Shown here: one piece after another, positions 13,351 through 29,454 of the stretch | How positions within the stretch are numbered: position 1 is the stretch's first letter | Layout of the letters: each line of letters opens with the position of its first letter | DNA from: Azolla pinnata | Lineage: Eukaryota; Streptophyta; Polypodiopsida; Salviniales; Salviniaceae | DNA: 30,253 nt | Reading direction: 5' to 3' | Assembly: GCA_037176905.1 (NCBI GenBank) | Contig: JBBBWG010002693.1 | Coordinates: 1 to 30,253 of the forward strand | Program-made: the position numbers and the translations under genes | The notes under the pieces: model-generated | What the model was told of the DNA's origin: nothing | Seen by the model: the letters and a program-made list of their open reading frames with translations, nothing else | Database searches by the model: none

Positions 13351-14160
13351 GAAAGACTCTGGGAAAAAAACGCTTTGATCGAGACTCGATGTGCAGTCGA
13401 TTCAACAGATACGGAGTCAGTAAACTGGTGTAACTAATTACAATGGTACGTAATTAATCGGTTGTAACCAATTAATCTTAAGACTTTTTGAGGGGTCGTA
13501 ATCGAGATTGTTTTGTGTGCATACAACCAAAACACATTTAATCATAATTCCCAGAGAGATTGTAATAATAAATCAACTCAGGAGTTCTGCTGGCGATTTT
13601 CAACGAGATTTTCGCAAGGTTTTAATTAATGAATCGATGAATTGATGCCAGAGGCGTTAAACCTTGATCCGTTTTGATTACATACGATCAGTAAACTACC
13701 ATTTCTAACGGCCGATGGAATCGGATTCGCTCGATCTGTTTTACGGGCAAATAAGTGTCATTCGATCTCGTCGGCGTACGGAATCTGGAAAAGACAACGT
13801 AAGCAGTACTGAACATCCAATTGTATGTTCACAATCTCAGTATGCAGGAATCGAAAACTTTTGCTTTCTTGTCCTCTTTTAAAGTTGCAGCTTTAACTCA
13901 AAACAATGAAATTTGAACTCCCAACACCACTCTCTCTTGTGATGATAAAGTGACATAAAACATATAGTTAGTGAGAAGAACCCTGTACTGTGTGCTTAAT
14001 TAACCCGTATCTAGCGTACTTAACGGCCACCTGTAGTTTAAAAAAATAAATTAAACACGCTCGTTAACATTACATAGCATACGTATTGTACGCGTATAGT
14101 ATGCCACGTACGTAACGGCAATGACGATGAATACGCGGGCGATCGGGGGCATTCTTGCAA
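13351..14160. other. Intergenic, no supported gene
   Basis: No coding region or RNA gene is recognised. An imperfect inverted repeat, ATTAATCGGTT and AACCAATTAAT separated by GT (one mismatch), lies at 13453-13476. The rest is AT-rich with many TACGTA-type words around 14060-14120. Confidence 0.5.
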
Positions 14161-14309
14161 GGTAAACGAGCGAGAGTCAGGGTTTCAGGGGGGGTTTTTT
14201 TCTCTCTCAAGTTTCAGGGTTCCTCCGTGTTCCAGAGCCTTCTCTTGCTTAGCACACGCAACTTCGAATGTCTCGGAGCTCGAGCTTCAAAAACCCTCAG
14301 CTTCTAGGG

Positions 14310-14347
<38 letters not shown>

Positions 14348-14500
14348 GGGGTTTTAGGCTTTCTTTTGCTCAGGTTCTAGGGTTTCTCTGGCTCAGGTTT
14401 TTAGGGTTTCCCTCCACGAGGTTTTAGGGTTTCTCTGGCTCAGGTTTTTAGGGTTTCCCTCTCTCAGGTTTTTAGGGTTTCTCTCTCTCCTCTCTCAGAG
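14161..14500. repeat. CT microsatellite and telo-box repeats, possible promoter region
   Basis: A CT run (about 14312-14347) is followed by about six 25-30-bp units of the form CTCAGGTTTTTAGGGTTTC with CT-rich endings (to about 14490). Further single TTTCAGGG or CTAGGGTTTC words lie at about 14180-14310. Telo-boxes next to CT tracts are common in plant promoters and leaders. This stretch could serve the kinesin gene downstream or an unseen transcript; that is inference. Confidence 0.6.
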
Positions 14501-14689
14501 TAACATACACCAAGCTTTCAGAAGTCCTCCTGTTTTGCTCCAAGTTTCATTTTGTATTTTTTATGTTTTTTGCCTTTTATTTATTTATTCTTTTTTTTTG
14601 TAATTTCTTGAGGGGCATGATCAGAAATAACCAAAAACTTCCCTTCTCTCTACTTTCTCTCTCCTCTCTCTACGCTTTCTCTCTCTACA

Positions 14690-15112
14690 GAACCTTCTTC
14701 TGCTTCTTCTTCTTCTTCTTCTTCTTCTTCTGCTTCTGCTTCTTCTGATTCTTCTGCTTCTGATCTGATTCTTCTGCTTCTGATTCTTCTGCTTCATCTG
14801 CTTCTGCTGGTTCTGATTCTTCTGCTTCTGATTCTTCTGCTTCATCTGCTTCTGCTGGTTCTGATTCTTCTGCTTCATCTGCTTCTGCTGCGTCTGATTC
14901 TTCTGATTCATCCGCTTCTTCTGCTTCTTCCGTTGNNNNNNNNNNNNNNNNNNNNNNNNNNNNNNNNNNNNNNNNNNNNNNNNNNNNNNNNNNNNNNNNN
15001 NNNNNNNNNNNNNNNNNNNNNNNNNNNNNNNNNNNTTCTGATTCTTCTGCTTCATCTGCTTCTGCTGCGTCTGATTCTTCTGATTCATCCGCTTCTTCTG
15101 CTTCTTCCGTTG
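14690..15112. repeat. TCT/TGC-rich low-complexity tract around an assembly gap
   Basis: A TTC run (about 14697-14730) grades into repeated words such as TTCTGATTCTTCTGCTTC and ATCTGCTTCTGCTGGTTC with a period near 27-45 bp. It is open in several frames on both strands, as expected of such repeats, and the plus frame shifts at about 14760-14770. I see no evidence that it is translated. Confidence 0.75.
14936..15035. other. Assembly gap (100 N) flanked by identical 77-bp ends
   Basis: Exactly 100 N bases, a placeholder length. The 77 bases before the gap (14859-14935) are identical to the 77 bases after it (15036-15112), both ending CTTCTTCCGTTG. Confidence 0.98.
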
Positions 15113-16699
15113 CGATTCCATCCTTCACCCCGGAGACGGAGGCGTGTTGCGGCGTATCCATGCCATTGTACCTACCTCGCGCTTCCTTGCCAAGGTACGC
15201 CTCTTTGCTTTTGCTCCCGGGGGCCTTCCTCTCTCGCTCTCTCCCCCGATTTTGCTCCTTCCGTTGATTATTGCCTGTCGAGCTCCACCAGGAGCTAGCT
15301 CCCAAGCCGAAAGAACCACGTCGCTAACAGGCTTTTAGAGCAGCGGAACTCGCCGCTTTTTTTGTACGTCTCAGCTTCAAAACTGAACGGAACGGAAGCT
15401 TAGCAGAAAACTTGGCTCAAACCTAGAAGAGAGCGGAGCTAGAACCTTGCACACCAGGCTCATCAAACAGTACATTTTCAGTTGTTTGTCTCGGCTGACA
15501 AGTGGACGCTCTCATGCCTACACCGGAGCATGAATGAGCATCCGAATTCTGAAGGAACTCGCGGAATCCATCATTACCCCATACAAACACCGAATCCGGT
15601 GTTTGGAAAGTAGATTCATTTGTTTCCTGTGTTTTGCATACTTTTTTTGGATTTTTACTGCTCAGACTTGGAATGGAGTTTTCCATGCCCTAGGTTTTGT
15701 ACGGACTAACCAATGAATATTCATCTCGAAGCTCAGATTTGGCATGGATGCAATACATGCTTCTGTTTCATTAGCATAGCTAGAGAGCATTGTTTTTGTG
15801 GACTTCAGATTTGGGGTGGATATACATGTCCATTGATTCCTGTAGAAAATCTGAAGGGCATTGCTATTTTGGGGGTTTTATTTTGTGTGGATTTACATAT
15901 TCGTACATATTTTCTGCTAGATCAGGAGCAAAGGTCTCACTCTAGGAACACTGATACATTCTTTCTGAGAAGAAATGCGATGAAACACAAAGCTCTTTCA
16001 CCTGTGTAAAGTTTGATTGCTGTTCGGCATAGGTTTCCTCAGGATGACAGGTATTTTCTCCAAATAATGCCAGTTTCAGGGTCTATATGATGCAGATTCT
16101 TCCATCTTTGTTGCTCTTGGGATGAGATATTGTAAGCATTCATAATATCCTTGGCTTTCTTACCGCCTCCTAAGCATTGTTGTTTTTGCTGAAAGAATGT
16201 CCGTTCGATGATTTATAAACCAGATTTGTCGATATATTTCATGCCACTCACGTCACATGCTGCATTGATGTATGTATTCTAGGACTTCTTTTCCAACAGG
16301 CGAAGAGCGTATTTGTACCAGAAACTTGATACCCATACATCATGAAGCAATTGTTTCTGACATCTTTCTTAGTTATTGGATCATGACGTAGTTTTATATA
16401 TTTCCACTTCTAATCATTGACTTGTTCAGTCGAAAGGACATCTGTTTGACCATTTTTTGGAGAAAAAATGGATCTTCATTGTGTAATGTGAAGTCTTTTG
16501 AGATCAGCTTCGCTCAGGGTGTTGTATGGATTTACATTGTGAAGGGTTCTACTGCTATGGATAGAGATATTTCTTTCAAGACAAACACGGTGTTTCTTAT
16601 TTGGCTTTCTGGAAGGATTGAATCAGCACGAGGAATTAAAAGATGAACTCTTTTGTTAAGACTCTTCTTTCTTGACAGGATTCTAAGGTCTGTTTGGCC
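15113..16699 (+). other. Upstream region and probable leader of kinesin-13
   Basis: No supported coding exon is visible. A good 3' splice site (pyrimidine-rich, ending TTGACAG at 16678) lies 21 bp before the kinesin start codon, so the mature leader probably has an upstream noncoding exon. One candidate donor is CAAG/gtacgc at 15194, giving an intron of about 1.48 kb; this pairing is speculative. The phrase GTGGAT-TACAT recurs at about 15810, 15887 and 16525, which may mark an old local repeat. Confidence 0.45.
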
Positions 16700-22038
<5,339 letters not shown>

Positions 22039-23639
22039 GAAATGCTCAGCACATTGCTTTTCTTTCAGTCCTTTGTTTTCCCTCATGTTCCAAGAGGATG
22101 AGACGATCTTTCTAGAAAGGTTAATGTAGAAGAAGAGGCACAATAGTATGCATGAGCTGCCTGCCGTTTTGACAAGACGAAGTCAACACTGAGATATGCG
22201 GCAAGTCAAAGCAACTGTGACTCCAGATTCTACAGCAGACTATGCCATGAGAGGTATGCTCTTGGTCTGACATTGATGAGATTGTCTCAGAATCAACTCA
22301 CATGTATTGCTTCTGAAGGTTAATTGGGTACTTTGGGAACAGAACCATCATCCCTCACTACTACCTTTGCCAGGAGAAGAGGTCATTTGTATACACATTC
22401 TATCAGACCTGTAAAGAGGCATCTACGAAACGCCTTGTCGGTTCTCATTTTGGCCTTCGTGCATTTTGTTCACTTAAAAAAAGAGCTTGCAAAGCAAATG
22501 AGATGGCTGTCTTGTGTAACGGTGTTATATTATACATAAACCTTTTTCCTTTCTCTGGATGTATCTCTGGTTCTGGATTGGAGTAGGAGCTCTTAGGAAA
22601 TGTGTTTCCAAGGCCACACCAGCATTGATGATGGTATACGTCTAAGTAACCTTGTGATTCTATAAAGGAAAGTTTTTGTGAAGAAATGGTGGTGTGTGTT
22701 GAGATTGAAGGGAATGTGATGCATTAACTTTAAGTTGGTAGCTGGTCATATGCTACAGATCAGCGAAAAGACTGCCGGAAAAAACGAGCTGCGGGTTCAA
22801 GCTGAAACGAATTTGGTAAATCTCCTTTCTCAAGTTAAATATTTATTATGGGGTGAATGAAGATTACTTGCAAACTAAGTATACCAGTCATATTACTAAG
22901 CATAGCCCTGATAAAAGTAGTGGTGATGCAGATCTCAGATATGGAATTGGGAGAGCTACAACTTCGATCGGATCGGTCTACAGCTCTGCTCTGTTTCTTG
23001 CTATGAAGCACATGATTAGGTTCCCTCTGCTACTTGCATTGAAATCTAACAGTATATGTTTTGTGGCATTGATATGCATCCACACACACACACACACCCA
23101 TTTTGATCTAATGCATAGAACACATGCATGCATGTACCCATATAATTTATACGTGCGAAAGTTACAAAAAAGAAAACACTTCACAAATTTGTTGATTACA
23201 TTTTAATGCCTGTTAAAATTAGACTCAGAGATGTTAAACACTTGGTTTTATCTTCCACTGAAAACTGACATCTTGTTAATTCAACACTGATTGATTTTAT
23301 TCCTTCCCTTACTTCCCGATCGCTTTTTGCTAATCGGATTCTATCTGCTGCTTACTACTTGATTTCTATTTGTCTCTCGTCAGTTCTTAATCCTTGTACA
23401 CTGTTGTTTACTGATCGTTTCTCGCTTCCAAGTTCGTCTTGCTGTTTTACTCATCGATTCCCTTACCGTATTCGATTGACAGAAGTTTGTAATTTCAGAA
23501 TTTGACGAGTTTTAATATCGATCGATTAATCGGATGTTAATTTTTAGTGGGAAGATAAAAATTAGGCGTTAATCTGCAACTAATAACCGTTCAAATGTAA
23601 TCAATAAATTTATTTGGCGTAGTTGTCCCTATACATATC
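22039..23639. other. Kinesin 3' region and intergenic DNA
   Basis: The kinesin 3' UTR must begin here; its end is not clear. Open frames at 22324-22539 and 22853-23206 match nothing I recognise. A short (CA)n run lies at about 23082-23097. The stretch 23320-23620 is AT-rich with several TCGAT words. No RNA gene is seen. Confidence 0.5.
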
Positions 23640-24885
23640 TTCATACATACGAACACATACGTAGAAGCACATTATACGCATGTAAGCCGTACAATATACG
23701 CACACATATTGCACCTACATACATACATGTATCGGTAGCAACACGTACATGCATTCAGAAACGCGTCATGTGTACACATACGTATATGGACGCATCCATA
23801 CATACGCATGCATGCATACGTACGTATACATGCATATATACGAGCGCATACATAGTACACACCATAGGCATGTACATCGTACGTATATACGCACAGCCTA
23901 TGCATGTATACCTAAATACATATGTATGTAGGTTTGTACCAGCACATGCATGCATGGGTCGCATGCATACGTACACATACGTATATGGACACATGCATAC
24001 GTACATATACATGCGCCCATACGAACACATACATACATACAAACCATAGGCATGTACACCGTACATATATACGCACACCTATGCATGTACGCCTACATAC
24101 ATACATGCATGCATACGTATGTATGCATGTACCAGCATATGCATGCATACATAACCCGGTCGTGTGCATACATACACATACGTTTAGGGACATATACATG
24201 CGTACATACGAACACACGCATGTACGCCGTACATATATACGCACACCTAGGCATGTACACCTACATGCAAACACACATACATTCATACATACGTATGTAT
24301 GTATGTATGTATGTATGTATGTATGTATGTATGTACCAGCACATGCATACATAACCACATCGTGTGCATACATACACATACGTATAGGGACACTTACATA
24401 CGAACATATATGTGCATACATGTACACTGTACGTATATACGCACACCTATGCATGTATACCTACATACATACGCATATGCATGCATGCATAGCCGCGTCG
24501 TGTGCATGCATACACATACATACGTACATACGAACACATACATAGATACACGCTATAGGCATGTACACCGTACATATATACGCACACCTATGCGTGTATA
24601 CCTACATACATACATACATATACATGCGTACATACTAACACATACGTAGATACACACTATAGGCATGTACACCGTACATATATACGCACACCTATGCGTG
24701 TATAACCTACATACACACATACATATACATGAGTACATACGAACACATACATAGATACACACTATAGGCATGTACACCGTACATATATACGCACACCTCT
24801 GCATGTATACCTGCACGCATACATACATATGTAGGTATGTATGTATGTATGCATGTAGCACCACATGCATGCATTCATAACCACG
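23640..24885. repeat. ACATAC/CGTATA-rich higher-order tandem array
   Basis: About 1.25 kb of alternating purine-pyrimidine words (CATACATA, TACGTATA, TGCATGCA). A core, GGCATGTACACCGTAC then ATATATACGCACACCTATG, recurs near 23873, 24046, 24212, 24416, 24556, 24659 and 24765. The last three copies are closest to each other and spaced about 103-106 bp. A secondary phrase, ACCACGTCGTGTGCATA or variants, also recurs (about 24155, 24355, 24490, 24880). A pure (GTAT)n run of about ten units lies at 24292-24335. Long open frames here read as Tyr/Val/Cys/Met or His/Thr/Tyr repeats and are artefacts. Confidence 0.92.
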
Positions 24886-25023
24886 TCGTGTGCATATTCT
24901 TTCTTCTTCACTAGAAATGGGCGAACAAAGGAAGATTATGGCCCAGAAGGGCAAATTTGGGTCTGAGGAGGAAGGAGAAGAGGAACAGATGTGGGCTCTG
25001 TCAGGACATTACCAGCAGTGAAT

Positions 25024-25419
25024 CAGGGCTTACGTTTAGGGTTCTTTGAAGAGGGTACGTACACCATGAGGCTTAGGTTTAGGGTTTTTTCAAGAGGGTA
25101 TATACACCATGAGGCTTAGGTTTAGGGTTCGTTGAGGGCTTAAGTTTAGGGTTCTTTGAAGAGAGAGAGAGAGAGAGAGAGAGAGCGGGAGAGAGCATCA
25201 GGCTTAGGTTTAGGGCTCTTTGAAGAGAACATAGACCATCAGGCTTAGATTTAGTGTTCTTTGAAGAGAGAGGGAGAGTGCATCAGGCTTATGTTTGGGG
25301 TTCTTTGAAGAGAATATGCACCATCAGGCGTAGGTTTAGGGTTCTTTGAAGAGAATATAGACACATCAGGCTTAAGGTTTAGGGTTCTTTGAAGAGAGAT
25401 AGAGAGAGAGGGAGAGAGC
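25024..25419 (+). repeat. Nine-copy telo-box array in the DCAF8-like promoter/leader
   Basis: Nine units of the form GGCTTAGGTTTAGGGTTC followed by TTTGAAGAGA start near 25027, 25072, 25113, 25136, 25201, 25241, 25285, 25327 and 25370. They are separated by ATATACACCAT-type or (GA)n spacers, with a pure GA run at about 25161-25185. The last unit ends in GA repeats directly against the start codon at 25420. Each unit carries a telo-box (TTTAGGGTT). Units contain out-of-frame or short ATG frames (for example ATGAGGCTTAGG at about 25067 and 25108). Confidence 0.9.
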
Positions 25420-28400
25420 ATGGACATGCATGACTGGCGGTTTCATCGATTCTCTTTAGAAACCTACAATTGGCGCAGACAAATCGGTGATCTGCACCCT
25501 CTTCAGTTCGCTCGACGAGTCGGTGGTGCCGAGGTATGTCCGAGTATTCCAATCTCTGCCATGATCGCTTCCACCTTGTTATCCAGTTCTTCTTTGCCCG
25601 AGATCAATGTCTTCTTCCTTTCTGCCCACATTCACAAAAGCTGGGTCATTGTTTTTCGAATTTGTCGATTGAAAAGCTTCGTTTTTTTTCCTTGCTTGCC
25701 TCATGTTGCTTCTTTTGATGTGGCCCAATGCTGTGGTTTAGATTTCTCTGCTTCACCCGTGATTTGAATCAGCAACATTCTTTTATTTGTCTGTCTTCTT
25801 TGTTTTTCATTTTTTGCCTTCATGTTTTTTTCTTGGGTTTAGCTCTTTTCGCTTTAACTCTTCTTGCCCATCCTTTCTCATGTTTTCCATGACTGTCTCC
25901 GTGCATTTCCTTGAACGCCCTTGATTTACTGTATTTTTGCTGTAATTTTCTTCGTGATATTTGCTTTAATCATGCTCTATTTCATTTTTACTCTTACTTT
26001 TTGGTTATAGATGTATGTTTCTTATTTCCATCGTATCATTTTTCTTATTTTTTTCCCTTCACTCTTGTTTTCTAAACATAAAAAAAGTTACTTTCTATAA
26101 AATTATCTCCTTCACGAACTTCGCTGAGACATAAACCTTGAAACAGAGATATATTGTTTGTTATCTTTACTGTTAATGCCAGCAAAAAAAAATGCTAGTG
26201 GGTTTGGTTTGTGCCTGCGTCTTTACTTTCTGTGTGATGCATTTGATATCAACTAACTTGGAATTTGTAAGCTTATTTTCTTGAAGTGATATTACGTCAA
26301 GGGAGCATGTTATAATATAAGAGGGATCTAACAACAGAGTTTGAGAAAATCTGCCACTCGTTCACCTGAGGACATACATGTTTATGAAGCATAGGATTGG
26401 AATTCTAATAGAGATCTAGCTAGCATATTTTCTTCAAAATATTTTTTTGTTATTTGAAACATTTTGGTGTTTCAAAAAGAGGATTCTTTTGTGAAAGTAG
26501 ATTTTACCTGAAACATCTGCATAGTTTCTTATAATTTTTGTGTTCCAATTCGATGATTGCTTCTTCTTACCATTTATACTAAGCTGCATTGCTAGTTCTT
26601 TGGTTTTCGGTCAAGCCTATTCTGAAAAACGGTGCAAATATTTTTGAAATATGTATGATCAACTGTTTCGCTTTTATGATCCAACAGGGATTCATACGTC
26701 GTTTTCAGCTCTATGCGGAGTTGCATGATCATCAGGGCTGCGTAAATACAGTACATTTCAATCCTAGTGGTGAATTGTTAGTGTCAGGGTCTGATGACCG
26801 AGACATAATCCTATGGGATTGGGTAGCGAAAACAAAGAGGCTGTCATTTACATCAGGCCATGAAGACAATGTATTCCAAGCAAGAATTATGCCTTTCTCA
26901 GATGATCGTATCATAATAAGCTGTGCTGCTGATGGCCAGGTAATTTTTTCATTAAACCAACGACCTTCACTCTAGATCTATTAATCATTTAGTGAATTTT
27001 TCTTTACTTTCTCGTTATCTTTGCTTGATGTAGCAGCCTTTTTTCTTTTTTTCTGAATAGTTCCCAAACATACATAGACAAGTGTTTACGTTGTCTCATT
27101 TGACGGAAATGTTAGATGGGTTTCATTCCAGATGGATATGTTTCTTTTTTAATGATCAAACTGGCAATAAAGTTTATTGTCATTTTTTCATGATCATGGA
27201 CCCAGTTTTCTTGTCTATATTCTTGAGGAGTGTGAATGGAGTGCGCAAACATATGGCATAGTCAGCTTAACTGAAGATTTCCTTGAGGGGGAGGTAATAG
27301 AGAGATTCAGTGTTTGAAAGCTGTAAGTTGTTCTACTGGACTTGCCTGAAATATTTATTCTCTTGAATGTGTCTACACTGATCCACTTGAACACTACTTG
27401 GAGTTTGCTGAGGTGTTTGAATCACTTGCATCTATTGTCACATTGGCCATTATTCTAGTTCTTTGCTTCTAGTTTGCCTCACATATATGATTCACCATGG
27501 ATATTTTGTTTGGTTCATAAATTGATGTGGAGTATTAATCATGTTATCCAATTGACTACAACGAGTCTTTGTAAGTGATATGGGTTTCCTGGCATGAGTT
27601 AAAATTAATATTCAGCTGAGGTATCTAGAGGTGGTTGGTGCATGGGGGAGGTCATCATCTGTAGCAATCTAATTTGGAATCCACATGTATGATATTCTCT
27701 GTGCATTACTAATATCACTACATGATATGCTTTTTGTTGTGTATAGGTGCGGCAAGCTGATATTTTGGATGGTGGTTTTGTTGAAACAAAAAAGCTTGCT
27801 GAACATCGAGGGCGTGTTCATAAACTTGCAATTGAGCCAGGAAGTTCCCGCATATTCATGAGTTGTGGTGAAGATGGCGTTATTCGTCGCGTAAGTTTCC
27901 ACTAGCTTCTTTGTAATTGTATAGGAGCAGAACATATTGATGTTCCATCATTTTCAATGACATTTTATTTCAATACCAATGATTGGATTTTAAGATGGTG
28001 ATACGTCCATTTTATGTTAAGGGCCAGGATTTATCATATATGCCTGGAATGAGTTGAGTTTCCATTAGTGTGAATAGGAACAGAGCATAGTGATGTTCTG
28101 GTATATTCAATGTCATTTTATTTCTATACCAACGATCATATTTTAAGCTGGTGATATGTCCATTTTATGTTGAGAGCCTGTATTTATTAGATATTGCGAG
28201 AATCGGTTAAGACTGTCTAATATTCAGATAAAGGAAGAGAGCGTTTGCTTTTGATATGCAGTTCGATTTGAGAGATGGAAACAATAAATCAACTTTCCAG
28301 TGCCACACACTGACAGGCTCTTTCAAGATGAGAAGACATCCAGTTCGGCTCAGCGCAATAGTCATAAACTCCCGAAATCCGAACTACTTTGCTGTTGGTG

Positions 28401-29454
28401 GCTCAGACAAGTATGCAAGAGTATATGACATTAGGAAAGTTCACTGGGGTGAGCAAAGCAATGATGACAATCCGGTTGCTAGTTTTTACCCTGCTCACCT
28501 AAAAGGCAAGGGCTCAGTGCATGTGACTGCTCTTGCGTATTCGTTCCAGGAGGAGCTTCTTGTGTCATATAACGATGAACATATCTACCTCTTTGATAAG
28601 TTGGGGTCTATCGAAAACTCCCAAGATGATGAAAAGGGTTGCATCGCAACAAATGAGCTACAAGTTTACAAAGGACATCGCAACGCGCGCACGGTCAAGG
28701 GTGTAAGCTTCCTTGGCTTGAACACAGAATATGTGGTGAGCGGATCAGACTGCGGAAATGTCTTCATTTGGCGAAAGAACGGAGCAAATCTTGTGGCACT
28801 TTTTAGAGGTGATGGGCAAGTTGTGAATTGTTTAGAACCCCATCCCAACATCACAGTTCTTGCAACGAGTGGAATGGATAGCACTGCCAAGGTGTGGGCC
28901 CCGATTGCTGAAGACTGCGTGCCACTTCCTGCAGATGCAGAGAAGGTAATAAGTTCATTTTGGTAATAATAGCAAGTAGGAACATCAATTTGAGGTGGTG
29001 AGTCATGACCACCACAAGTATGGAATGCCCAAGATCATGATACTAGAAACTAGTTTTAGAATTCTCTACTACAAAATCACATGGCCTTTTGATATCATAC
29101 AGAGTCATGCTTACTATAAAATTTGAAAACCTTTTGCTTAAAATAGCTAACCATATTTCTTTGGGTACCCAGATCATGAAGAACAACCAAAGGGATAGAG
29201 AAGAAGGCTCCCCAAATCTGTCTGATATTATGCATGTTCTGCGGCTTCAACGAAGACATGTACAACCAGAATTGGCAAGGTGGTTCTCACGCCAAGACAA
29301 CAGAGATGGGGGAGATGATGATGCAAATGACAATGAAGCAGAGAGCACAGTGGACAACTACTTAATGGTCCTCTATAGGGGTGCTACCGAAGGCTCGGAA
29401 GAAGGGGAAGAGGAAGATGAACATGTAAATGTTGGAGAATGCAATGTAAATTGA
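25420..29454 (+). CDS. DCAF8: DCAF8/WDTC1-like WD40 protein, 5 exons
   Basis: Exons: 25420-25533, 26688-26939, 27747-27890, 28262-28945, 29173-29454. They total 1476 nt (491 aa), all in phase. After a short N-terminus (WRRQIGDLHPLQFARRV) come WD40 repeats: HDHQGCVNTVHFNPSG with SGSDDRDIILWDW (about 50-85), HEDNVFQARIMPFSDDR, a third repeat with SCGEDGVIRR joined to FDLR (171-174), VGGSDKYARVYDIRK (YDIR at 225-228), then HRNARTVKGVSFLG, SGSDCGNVFIW and LATSGMDSTAKVWAP. FDLR and YDIR fit the DWD (WDxR) box used to bind DDB1, so a role as substrate receptor of a CUL4-DDB1 ubiquitin ligase is expected. The tail has the family segment DIMHVLRLQRR (within exon 5) and then acidic residues. Intron 4 must be spliced; reading through stops at once. 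Of two nearby ATGs (25420, 25426) the first is taken. The ligase substrate is unknown. Confidence 0.92.
27919..28196 (+). repeat. Diverged 153-bp tandem duplication in intron 3 of the DCAF8-like gene
   Basis: Two copies (about 27919-28046 and 28072-28196) share ATAGGA-CAGA-CATA-TGATGTTC, TTCAATG-CATTTTATTTC, ATACCAA-GAT, ATTTTAAG-TGGTGATA-GTCC and ATTTTATGTT. The constant offset of 153 bp shows a direct tandem duplication with substitutions but few indels. Confidence 0.85.

Noticed and set aside
14685-15305. Minus-strand 206-codon acidic frame (EEAEEADESEE repeats)
   Set aside because: It crosses the N gap, is explained by the low-complexity repeat, ends in poly-Lys from the TTC run and has no non-repeat domain.
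15125-15338. Short frames on both strands after the gap
   Set aside because: No family similarity and no continuity with the kinesin reading frame; more likely leader or intron sequence.
22786-22810. GCGGGTTCAAGCTG resembling a tRNA T-loop
   Set aside because: No matching acceptor stem, anticodon arm or D-loop could be found around it.
22853-23206. 117-codon plus-strand frame in the intergenic region
   Set aside because: No domain recognised, it runs through a (CA)n repeat, and there is no evidence of splicing to a neighbouring gene.
23672-24954. Several long frames on both strands (up to 207 codons)
   Set aside because: They are translations of the ACATAC/GTAT array, giving Tyr/Val/Cys/Met or His/Thr/Tyr repeats in almost every frame.
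23640-25419. A CRISPR-like direct repeat array
   Set aside because: The units are contiguous diverged satellites with repetitive spacers in a plant nuclear sequence; there are no unique spacers and no cas genes.
28946-28966. Stop codon after VISSFW as the end of the DCAF8-like protein
   Set aside because: A good donor (AAG/gtaata) at 28945 and acceptor at 29172 join in phase to an exon with the conserved DIMHVLRLQRR tail segment.
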